DNA of 64,000 nt from Pseudomonas benzenivorans (GCF_033547155.1 NZ_CP137892.1:1178001-1242000); one strand, 5' to 3'. Positions 15,161 through 24,254 are shown, counted from the stretch's first letter. Translations and numbers: made by a program. The notes: generated by a model from the sequence alone, not told the origin.

Positions 15161-16093
15161 TTAGAAATCGTCTACGGCGGAAGTCTCTAGCTCCCAATAT
15201 GGATTGTCTCTGTCAAAGTATTCCGCCAGAAAGTCAATGAATGTTCTAACCCTCAGTGGTAGATACTGTGTGCTGGGGTAAACAACATAAGCTGTAAATT
15301 CCCGCCATGTATAGTCCTTTAGTAAGACGATTAGCTCGCCTGAGCGAATCGCCTGATAGGAGATAAATATTGGTTGATTGACGATTCCGTTGCCGGCTAT
15401 AGCAAGATCGCGCAGGAACGCCCCGTTGTTTGAGGTGATGAGTGGGGTGGGGTCGACAGCTCCTTTCTTTCCCGCAGGATCGGTATACACCCAGCGAGAG
15501 TCTTTTGCTCCGCTATAGCGTAAACAGTCCAAGTCAAGCAAGTCTCTAGGCGTTTTAGGGGGGGCGCGATATTTGAAGTAGTCAGGGCTTGCGGTAATGG
15601 CATGGCGAATTTTAGTAAGTGGACGAGCAGCCAGTCGACTGTCTCCCAAGTCAGCAATTCGGAGCGCTAGATCATATCCACCATGCACAAGATCGACTTG
15701 GCTGTCGGAGAAGTCAATGTCGACAGTGACGGAAGGATACTGTTTGATGAATTCCCGAATAGCCGGGGTGAGGTGCATCAAGCCAAAGGTGAGTGGTGAG
15801 GCTATCCTCAGTTTGCCCTGCACAAGTGTCCGTGCTCCGGTTGCAGTGGACTCAGCAATGTCGACTGCCGACAATATTTCCTTTACGTGCTCCAAAAATA
15901 ATCGGCCCGAATCGGTCAGGCTAAGGCTGCGGGTCGTTCGGGCGAGTAACTGGACACCCAAACGCGCCTCTAGATCTGAAAGTCGCTTGCTCACTGCTGA
16001 CTTGGCTATGACGAGTTGCTCTGCTGCGGCCGAAACAGAACCCGCCTCGACAACGCGTACAAATGTTTCCATTTCTAAAAATTTGTCGGACAT
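15161..16093 (-). CDS. LysR-family transcriptional regulator
   Basis: A 310-aa LysR regulator. The HTH is at the N-terminus (MSDKFLEMETFVRVVEAGS, then IAKSAVSKRLSDLEARLGVQ) and the effector domain follows, with GKLRIASPLTFGLMHL and GGYDLALRIADLGDSRLAAR. It belongs to the large single-target group that usually regulates a divergent gene. A divergent secreted-protein gene starts at 16224, and a T-N11-A box lies between them at 16106-16122. GC is visibly lower than in the ICE genes, suggesting separate acquisition. The effector is unknown. Confidence 0.88.
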   Translation of the reverse strand: MSDKFLEMETFVRVVEAGSVSAAAEQLVIAKSAVSKRLSDLEARLGVQLLARTTRSLSLTDSGRLFLEHVKEILSAVDIAESTATGARTLVQGKLRIASPLTFGLMHLTPAIREFIKQYPSVTVDIDFSDSQVDLVHGGYDLALRIADLGDSRLAARPLTKIRHAITASPDYFKYRAPPKTPRDLLDLDCLRYSGAKDSRWVYTDPAGKKGAVDPTPLITSNNGAFLRDLAIAGNGIVNQPIFISYQAIRSGELIVLLKDYTWREFTAYVVYPSTQYLPLRVRTFIDFLAEYFDRDNPYWELETSAVDDF

Positions 16094-16105
16094 GGAGTTG
16101 CCATC

Positions 16106-16131
16106 GTTCTCGATTTGAGAACAGCATGTTC
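16106..16131. promoter_or_regulatory. LysR-type operator (T-N11-A) in divergent region
   Basis: GTTCTC (16106-16111) and GAGAAC (16117-16122) form a perfect inverted repeat with 5-nt spacer, containing a T-N11-A core (16108-16120). A second inverted repeat, GAACA-GCA-TGTTC (16119-16131), overlaps it on the side of the divergent gene. This pair fits the recognition and activation sites of LysR regulators. Confidence 0.6.
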
Positions 16132-16223
16132 ACATAACCTATGTTTCTCAGCAAGGGTGGTGGTGATAGCCTTTCTTCTGGCGATGTACTTATGGTTCTA
16201 GCAATGGAGGAGGGGTGGTTTGC

Positions 16224-17018
16224 ATGAGAAAGTTAATTGGGATGGCCTTTTTGGGTGTGTCGTTACTGTTGCCGGTACACGGTTATGCAGCGCAGACTAA
16301 AACAGATGGTGTGCTGACGCTTGAGTACAGCGATGGCAGTCCGGCGACCACCGGGGTGGAAAGTGTCAATGCTGTGTTGAGTGCGGTCGGAGTTCGTGTG
16401 AGTCAATTGCCACTGCCTGAAGCGGCACGACCTATTCTCAAGGTCTCCCAGGCAAGGGCTCTTAGTGAAAAAGAAGCAAGTGAGTTGATATCCTACTTCT
16501 CTCTACATCGTGGGGAGTTGCTCGAGCAAATTAGCAAGGCAGGGCGAAAGCCGGAAATGCATCGTGGTGGGTACTTGTCGACATCTGAAGTTGGGGTTGC
16601 CCCGTATCCCAAAGTGTACGACATGAAGGCCATGTCGCCAGAGGTGAAAGTATTTCTTCAGGAGAAATTTGGGAAGTTGCACGTCAACAGTTCAGACAGT
16701 GGCGTGGGTATCGATGAGGTCATGACAATCGTGTCGGGTGGTCCATGGACCTGGTTCTTCGCATTGCCTGGCAATGTGGTAGGTAAGTTGACGCTGGGTC
16801 ATGTGGGGTTGGACGGACAGGCGTGGCGTATTAGTTATCCTGGTTTGGGTGTCCATGGTGGTTATCTGGATGCGGACTATGGCTTGGTAGTTGCTTATGC
16901 GCATGGGCCAAAGCATTTTGTGATGCGCTATGAGGAGCCAGGTATCGAGGGGGTGGAGCTATTGGGTACCAATCCTTGGATTGATTTCTCGGGAAAGGCT
17001 CCTAGGTTGTTGAAGTAA
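16224..17018 (+). CDS. Secreted protein of unknown function, probable LysR target
   Basis: A 264-aa protein from ATG 16224 with AGGAGGGG about 10 nt upstream; a GTG at 16215 has no space for a ribosome site. The N-terminus is a signal peptide (MRKLIGMAFLGVSLLLP, cleavage likely after GYAA). The mature part contains ARALSEKEASELISYFSL and a C-terminal glycine- and aromatic-rich region (SGGPWTWFFALPGNVVGK, then YPGLGVHGGYLDADYG). I do not recognise the family; there is no lipobox, membrane anchor or enzyme motif. Divergent placement from a LysR gene with a T-N11-A box suggests inducible expression. GC is low for the window. Confidence 0.7.
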   Translation: MRKLIGMAFLGVSLLLPVHGYAAQTKTDGVLTLEYSDGSPATTGVESVNAVLSAVGVRVSQLPLPEAARPILKVSQARALSEKEASELISYFSLHRGELLEQISKAGRKPEMHRGGYLSTSEVGVAPYPKVYDMKAMSPEVKVFLQEKFGKLHVNSSDSGVGIDEVMTIVSGGPWTWFFALPGNVVGKLTLGHVGLDGQAWRISYPGLGVHGGYLDADYGLVVAYAHGPKHFVMRYEEPGIEGVELLGTNPWIDFSGKAPRLLK

Positions 17019-17977
17019 TAATCGACTGATGATGGTTGTCGGAAATCTCTGTGCGGTGCTGGCTTGCCCAAATGAGTGGCGCTTTTAACGCCGTAATCGG
17101 CTCCAGATAGTCTTGCCAGGTTCTCCTTATTTTTTGGAGGTGGGAAGGTGCGAGTTCAGCTGTAGCTCGAGCGATCCATTCTCGGCCTATCGGATTTGGT
17201 CTATCCATCCAGAAACCCGGGCTTTGCTCGGGTTTCTTCGTTTTGCGGGTGCATCTGGGCAGTGCGAGGCGGGGACCTATCGGGCGGTGTCGCTGACGTT
17301 GTATCGATCAACTCAGAACTCCTGCTGGTAGCGTTATATTGTCCGATCGGCCGTGAGGCAGGCTCCTTTCCGCCTTGGCTACTTCAAGCTGAGTGCCGCA
17401 GTCTACTCGGGGAGCGGGTGCTGGCAGCGCTCCATCAGTTTTCCACGACAACTTGCTCAAGTAACCGAGGCTGCATGCGTGCCACGGTGCCATCGGCCAT
17501 ATGCAGCCGCCGACAATTTGTCGCAGGCCTCGGTGAGGCGAGTGATCAGCCATGCCTGATCTGACGCGTTGCGACCAGTCCAAGCGACTGTTTGATATGC
17601 ATATCCAGCGTGAGTGCAGCGTGCGGTGGTTGCAAGGCGGAACTAGCCTGGCATAGACGTCAGATGCTTTAGGGCTGAACAGAAAATCCTATATCCCGCG
17701 TCTGATTTTATTGGTTGGACTCGGCGTTAGGGCAGCGCAAGAATACGCGTAAGGTATTTGACAGGGCATCCGCGTAGCACCGTTCAACTAATCAAGGCTG
17801 GAGTTTGGTAGTCGAATTTCTGTGTTCGGTCGGCGGAAGTTCAGATCTGCTATGGCTGGCAATGCGGGATGGGTGTCGGGTAAGTGCGATCGTCACCTCA
17901 AATTACTGTAGATGCGTGTCGAGGTGGGTGAGTCTCGTCGCGCTGGCCTAACCACTACTCACCGGATGGGACTGAAC
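17019..17977. other. Gene-free stretch before TRAP operon
   Basis: About 950 bp in which no open frame has both a ribosome site and recognisable sequence. A rho-independent terminator lies at 17212-17243. The right part should carry the promoter of the TRAP operon. The stretch may be scar DNA left by rearrangement; nothing else is identified. Confidence 0.45.
17212..17243 (+). terminator. Rho-independent terminator
   Basis: GAAACCCG (17212-17219) pairs perfectly with CGGGTTTC (17229-17236) around a 9-nt loop and is followed by TTCGTTTT. It is 194 bp after the secreted-protein gene and in its direction, so it probably ends that transcript. Confidence 0.65.
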
Positions 17978-19015
17978 ATGAAAACAATAATTGCCGCGCT
18001 CGTCAGTACAATGCTAATAAGTTCTGCCAATGCAGAGGATCTTCCGAAGACCAAGTTACAAGTTGTCGGTGGTGTAAGTAACCTCACCGCCTACAGTGAT
18101 TTTGAGAAGCCATTCTGGAGTAAGGAAATTCCCGAGTTATCGAATGGTCAGGTCAGTGCGGACATCAAAGGCTATAACGAAATGGGCCTCAAAGGGCCCG
18201 AGATGATGCGTCTGATGTCTCAGGGCGTGATCGAGTTCGGTACGGCGACACTGGCCTACTTCGCCACGGACAATCCGATCAACGAAGCAATCGATCTGGC
18301 TGGACTGTCGCCGGATGCCGCCACTGCGCGCACTGTCACTGATGCCTTCAAGCCGATCTACACCAAACACTACGGCGGGGATGCTGGTATCAAGTTGCTG
18401 GGTATTTCTACCTACCCGGGTCAAGTTCTGTTCTGTAACGCAGACATTCAGGGATTGACTGATATCAAGGGTAAGCGGGTGCGTACCAGTAGCCGGACTC
18501 AGGCTGACTTTATCGAGGCCTTGGGTGGCACCAGCGTGACCATGTCTTTTGGCGAGGTAGTGCCGGCCCTGCAGAACAATCTGGTGGATTGTGCGATCAC
18601 CGGTTCGTTGTCCGGCTACTCGGGCAAGTGGTACGAAGTGTCGACCCACCTGTATGCGCTGCCGATCAACTGGAACCAGCAGATTCATGCGGTTAACCAG
18701 AAGGCTTGGGACAAGATCGATCCGCAGGTTCGCGACTTCCTGGAGGGCCATATCACGACCATGGTCGATAACATCTGGAGCGCGGCAGCCAAGCAGACGC
18801 AAGAAGGTTACGACTGCAACACTGGTGCGGCCAGTTGCCCCTATCCGGACAAAGGCAAGATGACCCTGGTCGAGCCGAGTGAGGCTGATCGGCAGCTGCT
18901 GGCGAGCATCCGAGAGGATGTGCTCAGCAAGTGGGCACAGCGTTGTTCTGAGCAGTGCGTGGCGGACTTTAATGCCACGGTGGGCAGGGCGTTGAACATC
19001 GCCGCAAACAAGTAA
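17978..19015 (+). CDS. TRAP transporter solute-binding protein (DctP family)
   Basis: A 345-aa periplasmic binding protein. From ATG 17978 it has a signal peptide (MKTIIAALVSTMLISSANA) and then the DctP fold, with GTATLAYFATDNP, LTDIKGKRVRTSSRTQADF and PALQNNLVDCAITGSLSG. The Arg in KGKRVRT is at the position that normally grips the substrate carboxylate, so an organic acid ligand is expected. It is first of a DctPQM operon and is followed by a strong intercistronic hairpin. The Pseudomonas itaconate cluster includes a TRAP system of this kind, so a C4/C5 dicarboxylate is a reasonable guess. An in-frame ATG four codons upstream is also possible. Confidence 0.88.
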   Translation: MKTIIAALVSTMLISSANAEDLPKTKLQVVGGVSNLTAYSDFEKPFWSKEIPELSNGQVSADIKGYNEMGLKGPEMMRLMSQGVIEFGTATLAYFATDNPINEAIDLAGLSPDAATARTVTDAFKPIYTKHYGGDAGIKLLGISTYPGQVLFCNADIQGLTDIKGKRVRTSSRTQADFIEALGGTSVTMSFGEVVPALQNNLVDCAITGSLSGYSGKWYEVSTHLYALPINWNQQIHAVNQKAWDKIDPQVRDFLEGHITTMVDNIWSAAAKQTQEGYDCNTGAASCPYPDKGKMTLVEPSEADRQLLASIREDVLSKWAQRCSEQCVADFNATVGRALNIAANK

Positions 19016-19034
19016 GCCCTCGCCAAGACGTGCC

Positions 19035-19060
19035 GCGAGGCCTCCTAGAAGAGGCCTCGC
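19035..19060 (+). other. Intercistronic hairpin between dctP and dctQ
   Basis: GCGAGGCCTC (19035-19044) and GAGGCCTCGC (19051-19060) form a perfect 10-bp stem with a 6-nt loop just after the dctP stop. No T-run follows. Such structures shield the 3' end of abundant binding-protein mRNA and lower expression of the membrane subunits. Its position also argues that dctQ starts after it. Confidence 0.65.
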
Positions 19061-19098
19061 TCAACTGCAAACGGGGCGTTTTGCCCTCGGATACTGCC

Positions 19099-19716
19099 AT
19101 GCCCTCCCGTGATTTCGTCTGTCTCTCGTTCTTGATCAACAAGGCGTCCATGATGTCGCGTGCCGCCGTTTACTTTGGCGGCGGCTTGACGATCGCCAGC
19201 GTATTGTTGATTGCCTACGATATCTGCCTGCGCCGGTTGTTCGGTATTACTGTCGGTGGTGCCGACGAACTGTCTGGCTATGCCTTCGCTATCAGCAGCA
19301 GCTGGGCGCTGGCGTTTACCGCATTGGAGCGTGCGAACGTCCGCGTGGACGTGCTCTATCAATACTTACCCCTGCGTATCAGCGCACTCGTGGATTGGCT
19401 GGCGTTGGTCGCGCTCGGCGTGTTTTCCGCTTACCTCAGTTATTTCGCCTACGACGTCGTGATGAGCTCTTGGGTACAGGACTCGGCGGCCAATACTCCA
19501 TTGGCCACGCCGTTGTGGATGCCCCAGGGCCTCTGGCTGGCGGGACTGGCCTGGTTCTCGGTGGTCCTGGCTCTGATGCTGTTGCGGGCGTCGATCGCAC
19601 TGATCACGGGTGACATCGAAGTCGTCAAGCAGCTGTGTGGTGTCAAGTCGGCAAAGGAAGAGGCGGCGACCGAAGTTGCCTTGGGTCAGCGGATTGTTCG
19701 GGGAGAAACAGTATGA
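19099..19716 (+). CDS. TRAP transporter small membrane subunit (DctQ family)
   Basis: A 205-aa membrane protein with four hydrophobic segments, beginning YFGGGLTIASVLLIAYDIC, with the DctQ signature RRLFGITVGGADELSGYAF. It serves as the small subunit that pairs with DctM. The ATG at 19099 is preferred because an upstream GTG (19030) lies inside the hairpin; ATG 19150 or 19153 would also leave the first membrane segment. The C-terminus is a cytoplasmic tail. The stop overlaps dctM as ATGA, showing coupling. Confidence 0.85.
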   Translation: MPSRDFVCLSFLINKASMMSRAAVYFGGGLTIASVLLIAYDICLRRLFGITVGGADELSGYAFAISSSWALAFTALERANVRVDVLYQYLPLRISALVDWLALVALGVFSAYLSYFAYDVVMSSWVQDSAANTPLATPLWMPQGLWLAGLAWFSVVLALMLLRASIALITGDIEVVKQLCGVKSAKEEAATEVALGQRIVRGETV

Positions 19717-20999
19717 TTCCTGTCGCACTGATTATTTTGCTAACCCTGATCGGCCTTAGCGTACCGATCGCCGCGGCCTTGGGCGTGCTAGGCCTGATTC
19801 TGGATCCGCTGTATTCGATGTTGCCGCTGACTAGGGCCATCGGCGAGCTGACCTGGAGCTCCAGCACCGAATTCCTGCTGGTGGCCATACCGCTGTTCAT
19901 CATGCTTGGGGAAATACTGCTGCGCGCCGGCTTCGCCGAGCGCATGTACAGTGCCATGAGCCTCTGGCTGTCCTGGCTGCCCGGTGGCTTGATGCATGCC
20001 AATATCGGTGCCTCCACGCTGTTTTCTGCCACCTCCGGCTCCAGCGTGGCGACGGCGGCGACCGTGGGCACGGTCGCGCTGCCGCAGATCAAGCGCTATG
20101 GCTACAACGAGCCGCTGTTTCTAGGCAGCATCGCGGCCGGTGGCACCCTGGGAATATTGATCCCACCCTCGATCAACCTGGTGATCTATGGCGTGCTGAC
20201 CAATACATCGGTGCCGAAGCTCTATTTGGCCGGTATCGTGCCGGGTCTGCTGATGGCGGCGTTGTTCATGTTGATGATCATCATCTGTTGCATCGTCAAG
20301 CCAACCTGGGGTGGACAGCGGATCCAGGCCAGCTGGCGCGAGCGCTGCATCAGGTTGGTCGACCTGGCGCCGCCGCTCGGGATATTCCTGCTGGTGGTGG
20401 GCTCGATCTACGCGGGCATCGCCACGCCGACCGAGGCCGCCGCATTAGGCGTAGTCGGCGCCCTGGTACTGGCCGCCTGTTTCCGCCGCCTGAGCGTGCA
20501 GATGCTACGCGAGGTGGTAGAGGGAACCATGCGGGCCAGCGCGATGATCATGATCATCGTCATCGGCGCGGCCTTTCTCAACTTCGTGATGTCGGCGACT
20601 GGGCTGACCAACGCAATTACCGAAAGCATTGTCGGGCTCAATTTGTCGCCCATGTTGATGCTGCTGATAGTGGTGATCTTCTATGTGGTCCTAGGGTGCT
20701 TCATGGAAACCCTGTCGATGATGATCACCACCATCCCCATCGTCGCGCCGATCATGATCGCCCTCGGCTTCGACCCGATCTGGCTGGGCGTGGTGATCAT
20801 TGTCCTGGTTGAAACCGCACTTATCACTCCACCGGTTGGACTCAATCTGTTTGTCGTACAGAGCCTGCGCAAGAGTGGTTCGATGCAGGCGGTGTTCATG
20901 GGCGGCATGCCCTTCGTTGTCGCGCTTTTTGCAATGGTGGCCCTGCTTGCCGCGTTCCCGGGGTTGGCGTTGTGGATGCCCTCGGTATTCGCCAACTAG
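19713..20999 (+). CDS. TRAP transporter large permease subunit (DctM family)
   Basis: A 428-aa inner-membrane permease with about twelve hydrophobic segments, from ATG 19713 overlapping dctQ by ATGA. Family motifs include LGEILLRAGFAERMY, ASTLFSATSGSSVATAATVG, GTLGILIPPSINLVIYG and, near the end, VLVETALITPPVGLNLFVV. It couples solute uptake from the binding protein to a sodium gradient. The length is standard. With DctP and DctQ it forms a complete tripartite transporter. The operon probably continues into the two signalling genes 135 bp downstream. Confidence 0.92.
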   Translation: MIPVALIILLTLIGLSVPIAAALGVLGLILDPLYSMLPLTRAIGELTWSSSTEFLLVAIPLFIMLGEILLRAGFAERMYSAMSLWLSWLPGGLMHANIGASTLFSATSGSSVATAATVGTVALPQIKRYGYNEPLFLGSIAAGGTLGILIPPSINLVIYGVLTNTSVPKLYLAGIVPGLLMAALFMLMIIICCIVKPTWGGQRIQASWRERCIRLVDLAPPLGIFLLVVGSIYAGIATPTEAAALGVVGALVLAACFRRLSVQMLREVVEGTMRASAMIMIIVIGAAFLNFVMSATGLTNAITESIVGLNLSPMLMLLIVVIFYVVLGCFMETLSMMITTIPIVAPIMIALGFDPIWLGVVIIVLVETALITPPVGLNLFVVQSLRKSGSMQAVFMGGMPFVVALFAMVALLAAFPGLALWMPSVFAN

Positions 21000-21134
21000 A
21001 TGGCCAGGCTCTCGGTGCCGTCGCCAGTATGAAGCCGAGAGTTCGAGGGATCTAACGCTGCTCCAACGCAGTGCAAGGGAACAGGTTCCCCCCCCAATGG
21101 CCTATGCCATTTGGGGGGTAGGGAGAGACCAAAA

Positions 21135-21614
21135 ATGATTCTGAATAGGTTGCCGGGGGTATTGCTCGCTGCACTGCTGGCCGTTGCCGCACCGCTGGCA
21201 AGTGCCCAGGGCGAAATCTTGCTGACGGTCACTGAATCCAGCGGGAAGTCGGTCGATTTCGATCTCGCGACCCTGGAGGCCATGGGGGGGACGACCCTCG
21301 ATACCCATACCTCCTGGACCGACGGACTGCAGCGTTTCACTGGTGTACGTGCTGACGAGCTGCTGGAGCCGTTCATTCGCCATGGGGCGACTGTACGAGC
21401 CGTGGCGCTCAACGGCTACGAAGCCACCATGAGCCTCGAGTTGTTGCTCGATTATCCGGCGATCATCGCCTACAAGCGCAATGGCCAATACATGGCCATT
21501 CGCGACAAGGGCCCACTGTGGATGATATTTCCACTGGATGAGTTTCCCGAGCTCAAGGGCTTGGAGAGCGATCAGAGGATGGTCTGGCAGCTGCGTCATC
21601 TGGTGGTCGAATGA
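21135..21614 (+). CDS. Periplasmic YedY/sulfite-oxidase-fold protein lacking the Moco cysteine
   Basis: A 159-aa protein from ATG 21135 with GGGAGAG upstream. It has a signal peptide (LLAALLAVAAPLASAQ) and a domain resembling the oxidoreductase molybdopterin-binding fold: FTGVRADELLEPFIRHGATV, then ALNGYEATMSLELL and MAIRDKGPLWMIFPLDE. The mature part contains no cysteine, so it cannot ligate molybdenum cofactor in the usual way. It overlaps the next gene, a membrane GGDEF-EAL protein, by ATGA. I infer a ligand-binding or signalling partner of that enzyme rather than a reductase. An upstream ATG at 21111 is in frame but lies before the ribosome site. Confidence 0.75.
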   Translation: MILNRLPGVLLAALLAVAAPLASAQGEILLTVTESSGKSVDFDLATLEAMGGTTLDTHTSWTDGLQRFTGVRADELLEPFIRHGATVRAVALNGYEATMSLELLLDYPAIIAYKRNGQYMAIRDKGPLWMIFPLDEFPELKGLESDQRMVWQLRHLVVE

Positions 21615-23656
21615 GCTTGTCCTGGGCACAGCCTTTATCGCACCTTCATGAGCGTTCGGTGGTCAGGCACTGGTGGCGGCAACACGGAATGTGGCGCCTG
21701 CTGCTAGCTTTGGCGGTGTTCATCGCCGCGCTCTATTTCTCCTACCGGGAAATTGGCCAGGCCAACAGCTTGGCGACTTTGCGTGTCGGACACCATACCC
21801 ACACCCTGTTCAGGACCTACGAGGACGTCCAGCGTTTTCTCTACAGTCTGCGCGACTACACCGGGGATGAACCGCTCGACACGCAGAGTCTGGAGTCGGT
21901 GCAGCTGCACTTTGAACTGTTGGTCAGCCGCCTGCGAGTATTTCATGAGGGCGAGGCCAATCGAGAGTTGTTGGCGTTCGCCGAGGTGCGTGCCGCAGTC
22001 GATCGCCTGGCAGTGGCACTTGATAGAATCGAGCCGCTGATCGCTGACCTTGCCCCCGAGCGGCGTGATCCGCACTACGCCCAGATCCGTGCGCTGCTGC
22101 ATGACTCCCGCATCAGTTTTTTGCAACTGGGCAAGCAGTTCCTGCTGAACGCCCAGCTGCGTAACGAACAGCTGCTCAAGCAGCTTTCCCACATGCAGAG
22201 CTTCTGGGTCATCGCTGCTCCGGCGGTCAGTGGATCGTTGCTGCTGGTGCTGTTCTTCCTGCAGCTGCGCCAATCGATGGCTCTAGCCAAGTCCCTTGAG
22301 AGCCAATCCCGAGCCCTTGCGCATATGGCCGCCCACGATTTTCTGACGGCGCTGCCCAACCGGGCTCTTTTGCTTGAGCGACTGACGCGCATGATAGAGC
22401 AGACGCAGCGCGCGTCAGGTCGGTTCGCGGTGATGTTCCTCGATCTGGATCGTTTCAAGGCGGTCAACGACAGCCTCGGCCATGCGGTCGGTGACGAGTT
22501 GCTGAAGATGGTGGCCGAGCGTCTCTGTGCCTGCGTGCGCGAGGGCGACACCGTGGCGCGTATCAGCGGCGACGAGTTCGTCCTGCTGGTTGGTGACATC
22601 GGCGACGACGACGCGGTCATCAATACGGTCGCCGAGCGTGTCGCAACGCAGTTGCGCAGACCCTTCCAGCTGGCCGGCGAGGAGCTGCTGGTCACCAGTA
22701 GCATCGGCATCAGCCTGTATCCGGCGCATGGCCAGCAGGCGGAGCTGTTGTTGGTGAACGCCGACGCCGCCATGTACAGTGCCAAGGCCAGTGGTCGCAA
22801 CAGTATCCATGGCTACCTGGCCGAGATGAATGCTGGCAGCGTCGCTCGACTGGAGCTTAATCGAGACCTGCATTTTGCCCTTGAGCGTGGGCAGTTGGTA
22901 CTGCACTACCAACCTCTGGTACAGCTTTCCACTGGTCAGATCTTCGGTGTCGAGGCCCTGCTGCGCTGGCAGCATCCAAGTCGCGGCCTGCTGGCGCCAG
23001 ACGAGTTTATTCCCTTGGCCGAAGAGAGCGGGCTGATCATACCGATCGGCGAATGGATTCTGCGGACCGCCTGCGCCGACGCCGTCGCCTGGCATTCACA
23101 GGGTTTACCGCTGCTGAAGATGGCGGTGAACCTGTCCGCGCTGCAGTTCCAGCAACCGGAGTTGGCCGAACGGGTCGACGCGGTGCTAGTTGCGACGGGA
23201 TTCCCGGCCGAAATGCTGGTGCTGGAGATGACCGAGACTCAGCTGATGCGCAATGTTGATCTGGCGGTAGCGGCTACCCAGGCTTTGCGAGAACTGGGGG
23301 TCGGCCTGGCGGTCGACGATTTCGGCACCGGTTATTGTTCGCTGAGCTATCTGCAGCGCTTTCCGGTGAGCAAGCTCAAGCTCGATCGCAGTTTCGTTCA
23401 GGATTCGCTTAGCAAGTGCAGCGCCGCGGCCATCTCCCGCAGTGTCATCAGCCTGGGCAAGAGTCTGAGTCTGAAGATACTCGCCGAGGGCATTGAAACG
23501 CCCGAGCAACTGGCTTTTCTGCGCGCTCACGGCTGTGACTACGGCCAGGGCTATCTGTTCAGTCGGCCACTTGCTCAGGCTGAGTTGGTCTCGTTTGTCC
23601 AGGCTAACCGGGGTGCGCGACTGACGAAGAAGGTAAACCTCGGCTTACCTTCTTGA
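21611..23656 (+). CDS. Membrane GGDEF-EAL protein (c-di-GMP synthesis/hydrolysis)
   Basis: A 681-aa protein. Two membrane segments (LLLALAVFIAALYFSY near residue 40; VIAAPAVSGSLLLVLFFLQL near 210) enclose a helical periplasmic domain of about 150 residues. The GGDEF domain carries SGDEF at 319-323, with RxxD I-site REGD five residues before it. The EAL domain has EAL at 448-450, NLSALQF, EMTETQLM, DDFGTGY and AEGIETPEQ, so phosphodiesterase residues look intact. The Gly-to-Ser change in the first GGDEF position is common in dual proteins. Net activity cannot be told. Overlap with the YedY-like gene suggests the periplasmic protein modulates it. A 10-bp hairpin (23627-23654) covers the stop codon. 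Confidence 0.9.
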   Translation: MSLSWAQPLSHLHERSVVRHWWRQHGMWRLLLALAVFIAALYFSYREIGQANSLATLRVGHHTHTLFRTYEDVQRFLYSLRDYTGDEPLDTQSLESVQLHFELLVSRLRVFHEGEANRELLAFAEVRAAVDRLAVALDRIEPLIADLAPERRDPHYAQIRALLHDSRISFLQLGKQFLLNAQLRNEQLLKQLSHMQSFWVIAAPAVSGSLLLVLFFLQLRQSMALAKSLESQSRALAHMAAHDFLTALPNRALLLERLTRMIEQTQRASGRFAVMFLDLDRFKAVNDSLGHAVGDELLKMVAERLCACVREGDTVARISGDEFVLLVGDIGDDDAVINTVAERVATQLRRPFQLAGEELLVTSSIGISLYPAHGQQAELLLVNADAAMYSAKASGRNSIHGYLAEMNAGSVARLELNRDLHFALERGQLVLHYQPLVQLSTGQIFGVEALLRWQHPSRGLLAPDEFIPLAEESGLIIPIGEWILRTACADAVAWHSQGLPLLKMAVNLSALQFQQPELAERVDAVLVATGFPAEMLVLEMTETQLMRNVDLAVAATQALRELGVGLAVDDFGTGYCSLSYLQRFPVSKLKLDRSFVQDSLSKCSAAAISRSVISLGKSLSLKILAEGIETPEQLAFLRAHGCDYGQGYLFSRPLAQAELVSFVQANRGARLTKKVNLGLPS

Positions 23657-23750
23657 CGGCAAGCAACCAGCATTTTTTCCGGTCTGCCTCCCCGCATTTT
23701 GGGGTTGCAGTGGAGGACTTTCTGTGTCGCGATGTTCAGTCGGCATCAGA

Positions 23751-24254
23751 TTAGAACGGGGCAGTGGCACCAGACTGCATACGACCCAGCAACCACTGCA
23801 GTCCCGCCAGGTGCTGTTGGTCATGACTGCACAGGTAGTGCACAAGGCCAATGACGGTAAGCCGGCCATAGCCCTCGAGATAGCCCGTTCGGGCCCACTG
23901 CAGGTCGCTCAGGCCTTGTAGACGCTCAAGTGTTTTGCAGCGCGCGGCGCGAATATCCTCGAACACGACCTCGGGGGCGGCCTCGGAATAGCGGCGCTGC
24001 CTGGCCAAAGCATATCCATCGATGGACTCGAGGTACGGGGTATCCTCCTCCAGCATGCGCCGAAAGCGAGCGTGGTAACCCTCCACTTCGATGTCCCGCA
24101 CGTGGCATATCTGTTCGATGGCCGTGAAGGACTCGCTCGGAATACCTTCCCAAGAGGCGGGAGCCCAGTGCTGGTGGGGTTCGGGTACTGCCAAGAAAAA
24201 GCGCTCTAGCTGCTCAGGGAAGGCACTCAACGCCAAGACTGTTGCTGATGTCAT
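23751..24254 (-). CDS. DinB-like four-helix protein
   Basis: A 167-aa protein from ATG 24252-24254 with AGGAAG upstream. The pattern fits the DinB/YfiT superfamily of metal-binding four-helix proteins: FTAIEQICHVRDIEVEGYHA supplies the first His, and VHYLCSHDQQHLAGLQ supplies the C-terminal His pair. Some members are thiol-dependent transferases or hydrolases, and most have no known role. It is read opposite to the upstream signalling operon and 73 bp after the chemoreceptor gene on the same strand. No pathway link is evident. Confidence 0.75.
   Translation of the reverse strand: MTSATVLALSAFPEQLERFFLAVPEPHQHWAPASWEGIPSESFTAIEQICHVRDIEVEGYHARFRRMLEEDTPYLESIDGYALARQRRYSEAAPEVVFEDIRAARCKTLERLQGLSDLQWARTGYLEGYGRLTVIGLVHYLCSHDQQHLAGLQWLLGRMQSGATAPF

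Noticed and set aside
17196..17583. Several overlapping short frames in the gap before the TRAP operon
   Set aside because: They overlap on both strands, cross the terminator at 17212-17236 and have no family resemblance.
23627..23654. Perfect 10-bp hairpin at the end of the GGDEF-EAL gene as a terminator
   Set aside because: The stem covers the stop codon and no T-run follows, so it is mentioned in the gene entry but not called as a terminator.
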